54,735 nucleotides of DNA from Ophiostoma sp. CBS 140.51. Taxonomy: Eukaryota; Ascomycota; Sordariomycetes; Ophiostomatales; Ophiostomataceae. Within the stretch, counting starts at the first letter, position 1, and the number at the start of each line of letters is the position of its first letter. This document shows, in pieces, positions 8,369-18,010 of the stretch. Made by a program: the position numbers and the translations under genes. Under the pieces are notes generated by a model that was not told where the DNA came from, did no database searches, and saw only the letters and a list, made by a program, of their open reading frames with translations. The stretch is taken from positions 1-54,735 of the forward strand of contig JANSLP010000228.1 in assembly GCA_029298735.1 (NCBI GenBank), read 5' to 3'.

Positions 8369-10957
8369 ATGGACTCCTCGCCTCTCTCCTCGCCGCCGGC
8401 ATCGATCGGCTACGAGAGTGATCGCGATGACGACAATGACGACAACTACAACACTATCCATGTCGACCTTGACGATGTCCACTATCCCGACGAAGCATCG
8501 TCCGAGATTGATCTCGTCTTGACTTCTCCACAAGCGTCGCCGCCGCCGCAAAAGCGGAAGGTGCTCAAGTCACCGCAGCAGTCACGCCGGCCACCCAGAA
8601 AGTTGGCGTCGCCAGCTCCGGTGCCGAAGGAGATTGTCACGGCTGCGGTCGAGGAGCCCTTTGAGCAGTCCTTTGAGCAGCTCTTTGAGGATCCCATACC
8701 AGAACCTGTCGAACCAGTCGAGGGGCCTGTTCGAGAGACAGCTGCAGAGCGTGCCGTGGAGGCCGTCGCACAAGTGGATGGCAGGCACGAAGAGCAGCTT
8801 AGCAAAGAAGATGCTCCTCCTGTTGTCGAAGAGGCCAATGATGTGCCCATGGTTGATGTGGAGGAAGTCGACGAACCCAATGAGAAGGCTATCAACGAGC
8901 CCACCGACGACAACACAGGCGTCACAGATCAAGTCGTCGGGCTGAACGATGAAGCGTTTGATACTCCAGTCGCCGAGGCCGTCGAAGAGGTTGTCGACGA
9001 GACAGTCACCGATAAAGCCGGCGAGTCTATTGACGTTAACATGGACGAGCCCGTTGTCGAGCCAGTCGTCGAACAGGTCATCGAGGTAGCTGTTAAGCCT
9101 ATTGCTGAGTCGGCCAACAAGGCTGCCGATGAACCCGCCGATTTACCACCGAACCCACCAGATGACGCGGTTGTTGTCGCCGCCGCAGAAGAGAACAGTA
9201 CCAGCAATTCAGAACAATACACGGGCAATGTGTTTGCCATTATATTGCCGTCCTCCCCTCCAACGTCGCCACAAGCAAAGCGGGGCCAGCGGAGAGGAAG
9301 CAAGGCCGGCAAACAAAAGGAGGAGGCTACAAAGGAAGCTGAGACGGTGGAGGCGGCAGGTACAGAGTTTGAAGAAAAGCCAGAAGAACCACAGGAACCA
9401 CAAGAACTAAAAGAGCCAAAAGAACCGCCGAAACGGAGTCGAGCACGACCAAAGAAGGAGACCAAAGTTAACAAGGAGACGAAGGAAAGCAAGGCTCCTG
9501 CTCGGACGCCAAGAAAAGCGGCAAGAAAGCCAGCCGTGGCTGAAGTCGAAGACAGCGATGCTGACGACAACAACGACGACGACAATGAACAGAAAGAAGC
9601 TGAAATCGAAGCCAAATCAGAGCCCGCCAACCAAGAACCCGAACCAGCCATGGCTCCCGTGACGACAACTCGATCGGGCCGTCGCCTGGTCCAGAAGCAT
9701 TATGCCGAGGACTCGTCGTCGCGGTCAGTCAAAACGGCAGTGAAGACGGCGAAGGCGCCAACCACAGCAGAAAAGACACCGTCGAAGACACCGTCGAAGA
9801 CACCGTCGAAGACACCATCAAAGGCGCCAGCCAAAGAAGCATCCAAAACACCAGCAAAGACGCCCGCCAAGTCCACGACAAAAACAACAAAGTCTCCCGC
9901 CAACTCGAACTCGGCCGCTGCAGCGGTGATGCGCCGCCGCAAACAGGCCGCCGCCCGCTGGCAGACAGACTTTGTGCTGGCCAACACCAAGTCGCCGCTC
10001 GGCTACTTTGACCTGCGGACGCTGCTGTGCCAACCGGAGGCGTGGGACCTGCTCGACGCGGAAGAGAAGAAGGAAGTACTCGCCCTCCTTCCTCCCTCGG
10101 CGGTCATCGCCGACAAGGGGACGGCCGACGCCCGCCCTGACGTTTCCGCACTCAAAAACGACAACAATTTTCGTCACGACTGTGCACGCTACCGATCCGA
10201 CTTGCAGGCCGGATTCTTTAACAAAGATTGGCTCGAGGAAGCCTTTGAGGCACACACGATGCGGTCGGAAGGATTGTTTGATGCGTATGTCGTGGAGGCA
10301 TTTGAAAGCAATTGGGGTGTCAAGGTGCCAGACAATCTCCAGCTGGGACTAGAACAAAAGGACGAGAAGGAGAATGAAGTCAAGGAGGCAAAAGAGGTGC
10401 CAAAGACTTCACTGAAACGAAGTCGGCGGCCATCTAAAGAAGACGGTGTCAAGGCGGATGTCGGCAGTTGCGACGGAGATGCGATTGAAGCAAAAACGGC
10501 TGATCAGCCCGTCAAGCGAGACGAGACACAGCCTGTTGACGCCACCACCGATACGGACCGAAGCCCCAAGCGACAGAAGCAGGTCGATGACAAGACTGAG
10601 GCCAGCAAGGATGAAGACAAAGCCATCCCACAAGCTCATGAAGGAGAGGCAAAACTTGAACTCGCCTTTGACAGTCCTGTCCCGGAGGAGGCGACGCAGA
10701 CTATTGGAGAGAAGACTGGGCCTGCAGTCGAGCATCCAGCAGTACGTACTGTTGAGCCTACGGTTGAGATTACGATAGATGAGACACCTTTGAACACAGT
10801 GGAGAATACACCCACAGTACCAGCCAAACGCAAAGCATCCGTCAATATCGCCGACTCTGTCGATGTTCCCACGAGAAGCAGGAAGAGGATGACACCAAGT
10901 GTTGGGATTCAGGGAGAATCACAAAGTCAAGGAGATGATACCAAAGGAGGAAATTAG
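8369..10957 (+). CDS. Large disordered protein with ASX-homology/DEUBAD domain
   Basis: A single exon encodes 862 aa. Animal ASX-homology (DEUBAD) domains bind and activate BAP1-type ubiquitin hydrolases, as in the Polycomb PR-DUB complex that acts on histone H2A (established for animals). Residues 1-520 are acidic and Pro/Glu/Lys-rich, with a KTPS-type repeat at about 469-488. The folded part lies at about 520-655: RRRKQAAARWQTDFVLANTK, SPLGYFDLRTLLCQPEAWDL, LDAEEKKEVLALLPPSAVI, then NDNNFRHDCARYRSDLQAGF and FNKDWLEEAFEAHTMRSEG. This is the helical pattern of the fungal Asx domain, including the LLP motif after the second helix. The C-terminal 200 residues are charged, with nuclear-localisation-like clusters (KRSRRPSK, SRKRM). 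The protein is likely nuclear. Its stop lies about 105 bases from the convergent protease stop. Identity is by motif; a ubiquitin-hydrolase partner is not in this window. Confidence 0.7.
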   Translation: MDSSPLSSPPASIGYESDRDDDNDDNYNTIHVDLDDVHYPDEASSEIDLVLTSPQASPPPQKRKVLKSPQQSRRPPRKLASPAPVPKEIVTAAVEEPFEQSFEQLFEDPIPEPVEPVEGPVRETAAERAVEAVAQVDGRHEEQLSKEDAPPVVEEANDVPMVDVEEVDEPNEKAINEPTDDNTGVTDQVVGLNDEAFDTPVAEAVEEVVDETVTDKAGESIDVNMDEPVVEPVVEQVIEVAVKPIAESANKAADEPADLPPNPPDDAVVVAAAEENSTSNSEQYTGNVFAIILPSSPPTSPQAKRGQRRGSKAGKQKEEATKEAETVEAAGTEFEEKPEEPQEPQELKEPKEPPKRSRARPKKETKVNKETKESKAPARTPRKAARKPAVAEVEDSDADDNNDDDNEQKEAEIEAKSEPANQEPEPAMAPVTTTRSGRRLVQKHYAEDSSSRSVKTAVKTAKAPTTAEKTPSKTPSKTPSKTPSKAPAKEASKTPAKTPAKSTTKTTKSPANSNSAAAAVMRRRKQAAARWQTDFVLANTKSPLGYFDLRTLLCQPEAWDLLDAEEKKEVLALLPPSAVIADKGTADARPDVSALKNDNNFRHDCARYRSDLQAGFFNKDWLEEAFEAHTMRSEGLFDAYVVEAFESNWGVKVPDNLQLGLEQKDEKENEVKEAKEVPKTSLKRSRRPSKEDGVKADVGSCDGDAIEAKTADQPVKRDETQPVDATTDTDRSPKRQKQVDDKTEASKDEDKAIPQAHEGEAKLELAFDSPVPEEATQTIGEKTGPAVEHPAVRTVEPTVEITIDETPLNTVENTPTVPAKRKASVNIADSVDVPTRSRKRMTPSVGIQGESQSQGDDTKGGN
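9773..9820 (+). repeat. 12-bp coding repeat (KTPS)4
   Basis: The unit AAGACACCGTCG appears four times in frame (the last copy ends ATCA) and encodes Lys-Thr-Pro-Ser repeats, followed by diverged KAPA and KTPA copies. Thr-Pro and Ser-Pro-type spacing with Lys resembles linker-histone-like tails and possible proline-directed phosphosites. Confidence 0.85.
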
Positions 10958-11063
10958 TTGATAAACAGGCATGTGGACACATGGTTTTCTTTATTTACAT
11001 TGACGAAGAAATGAAATATGATGAAACTATTAAATATGACGAGAAACTGCGATCGTATCCTCT

Positions 11064-12668
11064 CTACACTGGCGGCTTCCCCTTTGTTGGTTTTGGCAGT
11101 GTGGGCTTAGTCGGCGACGGTTTTGGTGCCGTCGTCGTCGTCGGTGCATTGTTGTTCACCCGCTTGGCAAACTTGATTTCCTTGTTGCCGACATCAAAGA
11201 CGGTCACCAATTGCTGCATAAACGTGTCGCCCAAGATGAACGGCGCATCGTTGCGCGCGCCCACGCCCGACAGACAATAATTGTTGCCCAAACTACCAGC
11301 CCCCGTTGGCGGCAGGATCATGCTCTTTGGGTCGGTCCAGATGACCTTGTCGCCAATCTGCACACCTAGACTCGGCGGCGTCGCATCACACTTGACAATC
11401 CACGAGCCCTGGTCCGGGTCGAACTGCGCATGCGGTGTGTACAGCTGGTTGATGGCGAGGGCGACCTCGTAAGGAAACAGGTTGAGGGTGGTGCCGCTGT
11501 CGACAATGATAGGAAGGTCCCTCAAGGGCTGGCCGTCGACGGCAATCGTGCTTCGCCGCAAGACGCTGCTGTTGTACTGCAAGCTCTCGACACTAATCGT
11601 ATAATACATAAACCGACCAACAGGGTTGGAGAGTGTCGACGTCTTGACAATGGGCGTGGTGACCCAGCCTAGGGAAGGATCAATCTCGATATTGGGCGGC
11701 GCACCCCCCAAAGCCAAAAAGGACTGCTCCGGGTCGCGCGACAGGGCCAGACTAAACTGCGTGACGTTCGTCTCCGAGGCCAGTGTCGACACAAACGGGG
11801 CGTACTCGACCGAGACACGCTGCTGGTCCAACTCGTCGCCGGCGCGGGTCGTGCTGGGTGCACCCGGTAAAGCATTGGTCAATCCAGGCAGGCCCAGTCC
11901 CAGCAGTCCGCTCGTCACGCCGTCGCCGTCCCAATACCCTCGTGTGACCAGCCCAATCGTCTGTTTTTTGAGACGGAGGCCAGAGATTTCGAGGTCCGAG
12001 TACCCCAACAGACCCTCCAGGAATGGTCCGCCCGGATTACCATAGGCCACAGCTAGGTGCTGATTTGGGATGGCACCGCCGGGGAAATCGCCCTTGAAGA
12101 CTGGACCAAACCCGCACGCCGCATTCAGTGTCGGACGATGGTACTGCGGGTCCACACAGCTGAACCCCTGGCGCACAAACCACGTGTCGCTGCTGCCCGT
12201 GTCGACCACCAGCGACAGGTTGTTGCTGCCGGCCACGACCTGGGTAATGTACTCAATGTCGTGGTTAGCCGAAGGGGCCTTGCCGACGCCGACAGCGAGG
12301 GGTGGAGACGAAGAGGTGCTGTTGGTGGTGCTGTTGGAACCCCCCGGGACGGTGAAAAGTTTTCTCCCCGCATGCAGTGGGAGCGGCGCCCGGTTGGGAT
12401 CGTGCCATGGACGTGGCCGAGGGGTCTTTCCCTGTCGGGCCGGGATACTGCGCACGAGTGGCAGTGTATGTTCGGCAAGAGCGACGGCCGGTGCCCGGGA
12501 CACCAAGAAATGGTTGCTGTTGCGGTGCTGGTTGTGTCTCTGGTACTCGCTGTGGCTGCCATAGTATGGGGTGTCCGATGATGACGAAGACGATGAGAGA
12601 GAAGTAGGCGCACCAGCGACAACACTGGCCGCGGCCAGACTGCCGAGCAAGACGCTGAGGACGGCCAT
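11064..12668 (-). CDS. Secreted pepsin-family (A1) aspartic protease
   Basis: Predicted 534 aa from the Met at 12668. This start is chosen because it begins a good signal peptide (MAVLSVLLGSLAAASVVAGA); the frame stays open for 214 more codons upstream but that part is low-complexity leader. A propeptide-like Ser/His/Pro-rich region reaches about residue 135. The N-lobe catalytic motif is VVDTGSSDTW with Asp156. A flap-like Tyr-Gly lies at 209-210. The C-lobe motif is IIVDSGTTLNLFP with Asp390. Cys171/185 and Cys427/465 could form disulfides. FILGDTFMQQLVTVFDVGNK (477-496) is the usual C-terminal signature. The last 28 residues are Thr/Pro/Lys-rich without a GPI signal, so it is probably extracellular or wall-associated. 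The exact peptidase subgroup is unknown. Confidence 0.9.
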   Translation of the reverse strand: MAVLSVLLGSLAAASVVAGAPTSLSSSSSSSDTPYYGSHSEYQRHNQHRNSNHFLVSRAPAVALAEHTLPLVRSIPARQGKTPRPRPWHDPNRAPLPLHAGRKLFTVPGGSNSTTNSTSSSPPLAVGVGKAPSANHDIEYITQVVAGSNNLSLVVDTGSSDTWFVRQGFSCVDPQYHRPTLNAACGFGPVFKGDFPGGAIPNQHLAVAYGNPGGPFLEGLLGYSDLEISGLRLKKQTIGLVTRGYWDGDGVTSGLLGLGLPGLTNALPGAPSTTRAGDELDQQRVSVEYAPFVSTLASETNVTQFSLALSRDPEQSFLALGGAPPNIEIDPSLGWVTTPIVKTSTLSNPVGRFMYYTISVESLQYNSSVLRRSTIAVDGQPLRDLPIIVDSGTTLNLFPYEVALAINQLYTPHAQFDPDQGSWIVKCDATPPSLGVQIGDKVIWTDPKSMILPPTGAGSLGNNYCLSGVGARNDAPFILGDTFMQQLVTVFDVGNKEIKFAKRVNNNAPTTTTAPKPSPTKPTLPKPTKGKPPV

Positions 12669-14774
12669 GTCGTTGGTGGATGTCTGGGGTAGAATAGAAG
12701 ATGGCAAAAGAAGCACACAGGTTGGGGGCGAGAGGAGGGTGAAGAGAGGAGAAGGGAAAGGGGGAAGTCCCGCTGGTCTGGGTCTGTTGGTGGTCTTCTC
12801 GCCGGCAGATCTGGCTCTCACTGCTCTCCTGTTCCTATTCTTGACAATGGGAAACAAAAGACGACACTCGGGTAAAAAGGAAAGGGGAAGAGATAGAGAA
12901 GCGGGGGGAGGGCTGGTAACAGCTTTAAGAGGGCGAGACTGACGGAGAGAAGACGGGATGAAGTGAGATATGGAGGACGTATGGGATGAGTGGGATGGAA
13001 GACCAAATTCAAGGCCAAGACGAAAGAAAAATGATAGTGAGAATAAATTGCAGATTGTGCAATTGGAAACGGAACGGAGCAAGCCAGATAGTAGATAGGA
13101 AGGACTGCTATCACCAGGAATAGTATAGCCCGAGGGAAAGAAGGATGATACCAGGCTCATCAGATGTGGATGAGTGGAGAGAGTCTGGCCGAGACGGAGA
13201 ATACTTCTGAATGGGAACTGGACAGAAACGAGACGAAGAATAAGAGTAAGTGGCATCCAGAGATGATTCGTTGATGCAATTCCCAAGATCAACACAAAGT
13301 GCAAGTTCATGTGATGTTGCTTGCCGACGAACCAAGCCAGTATATCGAGTTGTAAATGTTACTGATCATCAGTTTCTCGAATCTCATCAACAGGAACCAG
13401 ATCTTCCAGATCTAGGTTCAGGATTGTCAGGACCTGAATTACAAGGAGATCACGAGGGTGTCAAGCTATTGTAATACTCTTGACAAACAGAGACTGAATA
13501 AATTGCTATGAGATACCTTCCCCCATTTCTTGGCACTACTCTGGCAATCGTATTGTCCATGGCGTCTTCCTGCTTCTAGATGTCGAAATGGACTCTCACT
13601 CTTGTCGTGTGCCGCATCGGCAAAGAGCGGCAATCTAGACGGAAGGAGACAAGGAGGGACAGAGAGAAGGAGCAATAAAGGAAAAGGAAGAAAACAACGA
13701 TTGGTTGGAGTCAAGGCAGAGCAAAAGCCAAGTCGACCACGGAGGATAACAAGATCGACATGGATTGCCGGCGAGATTGGAGAAAAGTGGGATATGGGGG
13801 ATATAAATTGATTAGAAGATATTTGGACATCTTATTGTTGGCAATATAGATGATATCAGAAGTGATAATGGCAATGGTAGACGATATACACGGAGAACGG
13901 AAGGAAGAGGAAGAATGGGAAAAAGAGAAAGCCAAGGCGAGAAATCGTATTCTGTGATTGGCCGACGAAAGTCGACGGCATATATTGGAAACGGCAGATA
14001 GAACGACTGCATGGCTGCTCAAAATGGCAACTGCAATGCCAGGAATAACGACAACGACAAAATAAAGAGAGTAAAAAATAAAGACCAGAGAGAAAATATG
14101 GACAAAGAAGGTGAGATTCCTGGCAAAACTGGTAAAGAAGTCCATTGATTCATAGGTGCTGTCCCTGGGTCTTTCTCCTCCGCATCCCAAAGACTGGATA
14201 ATAACCGGTTGATCTGTTTCGAGAAGGGTTAAGGATGAGAAAAACGTTGTTCAAAATAAAACTGTATACATAAAAAATAATGTAATAATGTTTGAAGGTT
14301 GAGAAACTATTATAAAAAATTTGAACGTGTTATATTATTATTGTTGGAGAGAAAATGAAGAAAGAAAGAAAAATCAACGATATGAAAAACAAAAACCAAA
14401 CAAAAACAAACACAACAGTCATAGCCACAAACTAAAATGCACCAAATCATGAAAGGAAATAAAGATGTCCGAGAAATTAAGAACAAAACTACGAATAGAA
14501 TGCCAAAGAAAAAGAAAAACGAAAAGCGTGTATACCGCCACGTTAAGGGGTGTAAACACACGTCCAAATCACGTCACGTGACGCGACATGTAAAGAATTT
14601 CAGACTTAGCGTCATCACCCAACATCTCACAAGGCTGTAACTGCCTATTCTGTCATTGACGACTACTTCTCATACAATCTTTCAAACAACTCAATTTACA
14701 AAGCCAAATCGTCTTGGACTCATTCACCGACATACCAACAAATAACACACCAAAATATAGGCCCTCTACTTGTA
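12669..14774. promoter_or_regulatory. Divergent spacer between aspartic protease and elp5
   Basis: About 2.1 kb. Near the protease the minus strand is pyrimidine-rich (12690-13000), fitting its leader. The middle is unremarkable. 14230-14480 is AT-rich. TCACGTGAC lies at 14574-14582, close to elp5. No supported gene. Confidence 0.5.
14574..14582. promoter_or_regulatory. TCACGTGAC element upstream of elp5
   Basis: A nearly palindromic E-box-type site about 195 bases before the elp5 start codon. It is part of the CACGTGAC series seen in several spacers of this window. A regulatory role is inferred. Confidence 0.45.
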
Positions 14775-15959
14775 ATGGCCACACCACGAGTGCAGACGCG
14801 GTCGTCGATCCGCACGCTCCTCTTCCAGAAGCTGCTGTACATGCGCAATGGCGTCAGTCCGTTGACACTCGTACTCGACACGGTCCGCGAGTCGGGCATG
14901 CCGCTCGTCGAAGAACTTATGCTGCGGGCCAAGCGCGATGCCCCCGGCCACCCCCGGACCAAGGTCGTCTATGTCGCCAGCCACCTCATTACCCCCCGCA
15001 GCCGGTCCCCGCATGTCGATGTTGTGGTGGAACGGCGTGGGCAGCCGCTGGATGCTTTTCGGGAGAAAATTGTGGCGGCCATTGGCACAGCCGGTACGGA
15101 CGGCACCAAAGTGTTGATCATCGTTGACTCGGTGTGCCAGATTGCACGGCAGGACCCTCTGTTTGCCGCCACGTTCGTGTCGAGCTTGGTGTCGCCGACA
15201 GCGTCCGTTATTGGACTGTACCACACTGACGGCGTTGATGCTACCGGTGCATCGACCATGCCGGGTACCTCACCTCTCCACCGGGGCAAACCGCATCCAT
15301 TCCGGATTCTTTGTCACTTGGCGACGGCCGTCCTGCGTGTTCTGCCGCTGCACGAAGAGGTTGCCCGCAAGCGTGCCCGCGATCGGGCGGAAGAGGTGCC
15401 CCGGTTCGGATGGGCTGAGGGCGAGGGGTGGCCGTACGGGTACAGTGAACAGGCCCTGCGGTACGGCAACCGGAAAGATTTGGTCGGAGGTACGCCGCAG
15501 TCACTGGACAAGCGGGCACTGCTGGTGACCATGGAGCTTCGGCGGCGCAGTGGACGGGCCATGGTCGAGCAGTATGTCATGGTGTTGGGGACGGAGATCA
15601 AGATGCAGTCGACACAAGCACAGTCATCGACAAAGTCATCTGCACAACCCCGGGTGGCCCTCCCGTGGCAAGCTGGTGCGACACCGTGCACCGACATTAC
15701 CGTCATGGAGGACCACCCCTTGTTCGCAGCCGCACGCGACCCGAGAGAAGACGAGAAGAATGGCCAAGACAGCGGCGACGAGGACATACCGACGTCGACC
15801 TTCAACCTTGGCTTGACAGACAAGCAGCGCCGCGACCGTGAGGGCATTGTGCTGCCTTATTTTGACGCCCAGACGGACATTGGCGCTGGCGAGGGCGGTC
15901 GTATCCTGTACGACATGGGCCGCGAGGACGACTTTGACGACGAAGAGGATGAGATTTAG
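14775..15959 (+). CDS. elp5: Elongator complex subunit Elp5
   Basis: A single exon encodes 394 aa (the yeast protein, Iki1/Elp5, is about 309). Elp5 is part of the Elp4-Elp5-Elp6 RecA-like ring of Elongator, which supports wobble-uridine modification of tRNAs. The N-terminal two thirds show a RecA-like alpha/beta pattern: IRTLLFQKLLYMRNGVSPLT, TKVVYVASHLI, then a hydrophobic strand with Asp (KVLIIVDSVCQIA). There is no clear Walker A motif, as expected for Elp5. The C-terminus carries the family's best-conserved part: STFNLGLTDKQRRDREGIVL followed by PYFDAQTDIGAGEGGRILYD and an acidic end. The start is the first Met after stops, close to the TCACGTGAC site. It converges with the RBM42-like gene. 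Confidence 0.9.
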   Translation: MATPRVQTRSSIRTLLFQKLLYMRNGVSPLTLVLDTVRESGMPLVEELMLRAKRDAPGHPRTKVVYVASHLITPRSRSPHVDVVVERRGQPLDAFREKIVAAIGTAGTDGTKVLIIVDSVCQIARQDPLFAATFVSSLVSPTASVIGLYHTDGVDATGASTMPGTSPLHRGKPHPFRILCHLATAVLRVLPLHEEVARKRARDRAEEVPRFGWAEGEGWPYGYSEQALRYGNRKDLVGGTPQSLDKRALLVTMELRRRSGRAMVEQYVMVLGTEIKMQSTQAQSSTKSSAQPRVALPWQAGATPCTDITVMEDHPLFAAARDPREDEKNGQDSGDEDIPTSTFNLGLTDKQRRDREGIVLPYFDAQTDIGAGEGGRILYDMGREDDFDDEEDEI

Positions 15960-16292
15960 GGCTGTGCTGGCATGGACGAAAACATATGTAGAGGCAGAGA
16001 TACCCAATAGATTACGAATTAAACATGACATCACGATGGAATTACGAGATGATGATATGCGTGACCAGTGCCGAACAACCAATATCCCGCTGCTGAAGGT
16101 GAGGGAGAAGATATAGTACTGTCACATACGGAGGACATAAGAAAAGTATCGACATTGCTTTCGAATTGGTGGTATTATTTTTGATATAAAGCTGAAAATG
16201 AAATGAGAACCACCGTGCGCTAACGCCCACCGAACACCCAAAGATATACATACCTATGAGATAAAGATTAAAACAAAGATCCCATAACACTT
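15960..16292. other. Short convergent spacer, elp5 / RBM42-like gene
   Basis: 333 bases between two stop codons facing each other. It should hold both 3' untranslated regions. No other signal was seen. Confidence 0.5.
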
Positions 16293-17720
16293 CTAACCCA
16301 ACAGCTTGAGGCCATTCTTGGTCTTCTTGGGCTTGTGCACGCCCGAGGAGACAGGGCCCAGAGCTGGCTCGTAGCCGGACGACTTCTTGCCGAAACCGCC
16401 GCTGCCACTATTCTTGCCAGACGCGCCGCCCGCACCGCCCAGAGGTGTGCTCGTGCCGCTGTTGGTGGCGCTGGCGGAGGTCTCACCAGCGTTGTTTCCT
16501 CCAGCGCCGCCCTTGTTGTACTTGTTCTTGTTGTTGCGGTTCTTGCCGTGGTTCCGCCGGTCCTGCCCGCTCTCGTCCTTGAAGGCTGCCACTTTAATGT
16601 CCGTCGTCGATTTTCTGACAGTCACCGGGTGGCTGCCAATGTACTTGCCATTCATCTCCTTGGCCGCCTGGAAGAAGTCGTCGGCGTCGCTGAAACTCAC
16701 AAACCCGTACCCCCTGGACTTTTTCGTCCACTTGTCCCGTTTTACGAGAGCTTTCTGGACAGACCGCCACCGCGAAAACGCTTTTAGGAGCGTGTCGTCC
16801 GTCACCTCGCCCGCTAGGTTGCCCACAAACAGCCGCAGATGGCTGGGGTCCCACTCGAGCAAGGAGTCGTCGGTCCACGTCTTGCCGCCGCCGGAACGGT
16901 AGACGGTGCTCGTCTTCTTTTCTTTGTGGGTGTCGTCACCTTCGTGTGCGGCGGCGTCCTGAGTTGCCGCTGCCGCATCAGCCGTGACGGGCATACCGTC
17001 CGGACCGTAGGTCATGACTGTCGCTGGTGCTGTAGGACCGTAACTGGGGCCATGACTGGGTCCGTAGCTGGGGCCGTACGAAGGAGTGGCAGCCGCTGCA
17101 CTTTGATTGTTATAGCCGCCCTGCCAGTTGTTGTCGTTGCCGTAGTTGTTGTTCTGACGATAGCCACCACCACCTGCACCGCCGCGACCGGCTCCAGCAC
17201 CAGCGCCGTAGTATTGCTGCTGCTGCTGTGGTTGCTGCGGGCCATGCGCCGGATAAGGGACCTGGATCTGAGGAGGGGCTGTAGGGCCGTACGCTTGAGG
17301 GCCGATGCTCGCGCCCGCTGGTATCTGCGGACCGTACGACTGTGCTGCTGCCGCGCCGTACTGGGGCCCGTAGGTTGTGGTCGAAGCAGGCGCGCTGGGG
17401 CCATAGCCGGCGGCGTAGCTTGGTGGGCCTTGTGGTTGTCTTTGCGCATAAGAAGAGTTGTTGTTTTGGTAAGAGTTGTTCGCGTTGTAGCCGCGACTGG
17501 CGTCGTTGCTCACGGGGGCGTACGTCCGCGAGTAGCCCAGCTTGGGGCCTGCAGCGCCGCCTGCCGATGGAGGCGCGCCATAGGCAGTAGGTGGTGCGGA
17601 CGGGCCGTACGTGGTCGTCGGGGTCGTAGAGGAGGGTACCGCGCTGACGGATGACGGAGGTGGCCGTGCAGGGAGCGACGGGTGCGGCGAGTTGACGCCT
17701 GGAGGGCCCGAGGAGGCCAT
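16293..17720 (-). CDS. RBM42-like RNA-binding protein with one RRM
   Basis: Predicted 475 aa from ATG 17720. The frame is open for 28 more codons upstream, but those look like leader, and MASSGPPG gives the typical start. Residues 1-260 are low complexity, with many YGP and Gln/Asn/Gly-rich segments (TYGPQYG, SYGPSYGPSHGP, a short Gln run), a prion-like composition. One RRM lies at about 293-372: RNP2 is LFVGNL and RNP1 is RGYGFVSF, with the RBM42-type segment TDDTLLKAFSRWRSVQKALV before it and IGSHPVTVRKSTTDIK after it. The C-terminus is Gly/Asn/Ser-rich and ends in KKTKNGLKLLG. Human RBM42 works in pre-mRNA splicing and stress-granule biology (family knowledge). Function in this fungus is inferred. 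Confidence 0.85.
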   Translation of the reverse strand: MASSGPPGVNSPHPSLPARPPPSSVSAVPSSTTPTTTYGPSAPPTAYGAPPSAGGAAGPKLGYSRTYAPVSNDASRGYNANNSYQNNNSSYAQRQPQGPPSYAAGYGPSAPASTTTYGPQYGAAAAQSYGPQIPAGASIGPQAYGPTAPPQIQVPYPAHGPQQPQQQQQYYGAGAGAGRGGAGGGGYRQNNNYGNDNNWQGGYNNQSAAAATPSYGPSYGPSHGPSYGPTAPATVMTYGPDGMPVTADAAAATQDAAAHEGDDTHKEKKTSTVYRSGGGKTWTDDSLLEWDPSHLRLFVGNLAGEVTDDTLLKAFSRWRSVQKALVKRDKWTKKSRGYGFVSFSDADDFFQAAKEMNGKYIGSHPVTVRKSTTDIKVAAFKDESGQDRRNHGKNRNNKNKYNKGGAGGNNAGETSASATNSGTSTPLGGAGGASGKNSGSGGFGKKSSGYEPALGPVSSGVHKPKKTKNGLKLLG

Positions 17721-18001
17721 GGATGAATTTCGATTGCAAAAAAACAAGAGAGAAGAAGAAGAGATTTGTGGCGTGGGACGGTCTTTTGTCTTGTGCGTGG
17801 GCACAAACGTACCTGTGAGCCAAAGCGAGTGAATCGTTAGATGGCGGTGATGTCAAATGTTGTTGCCGTGTCGCGTGTTCGACTGTTGTTGGGAGCCTGA
17901 TGATATGCAGCCTGATGCGATGGTGATGTTTTTTTCGCGTTATCTTTTTTCTGCCCCTGTTCGGTGACGTTGGGCGCGATTGTCGGTGGCGGTGAAAACC
18001 A

Positions 18002-18010
18002 CACGTGACC
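18002..18010 (+). promoter_or_regulatory. CACGTGACC element upstream of the RBM42-like gene
   Basis: An exact CACGTGACC about 280 bases upstream of the RBM42-like start. It is another member of the recurring motif set; function is inferred from recurrence and E-box identity. Confidence 0.4.

Noticed and set aside
12669..13310. 214-codon in-frame extension upstream of the aspartic protease
   Set aside because: It is open only because the leader is pyrimidine-rich on the minus strand. It is low-complexity and would bury a good signal peptide that starts at 12668.
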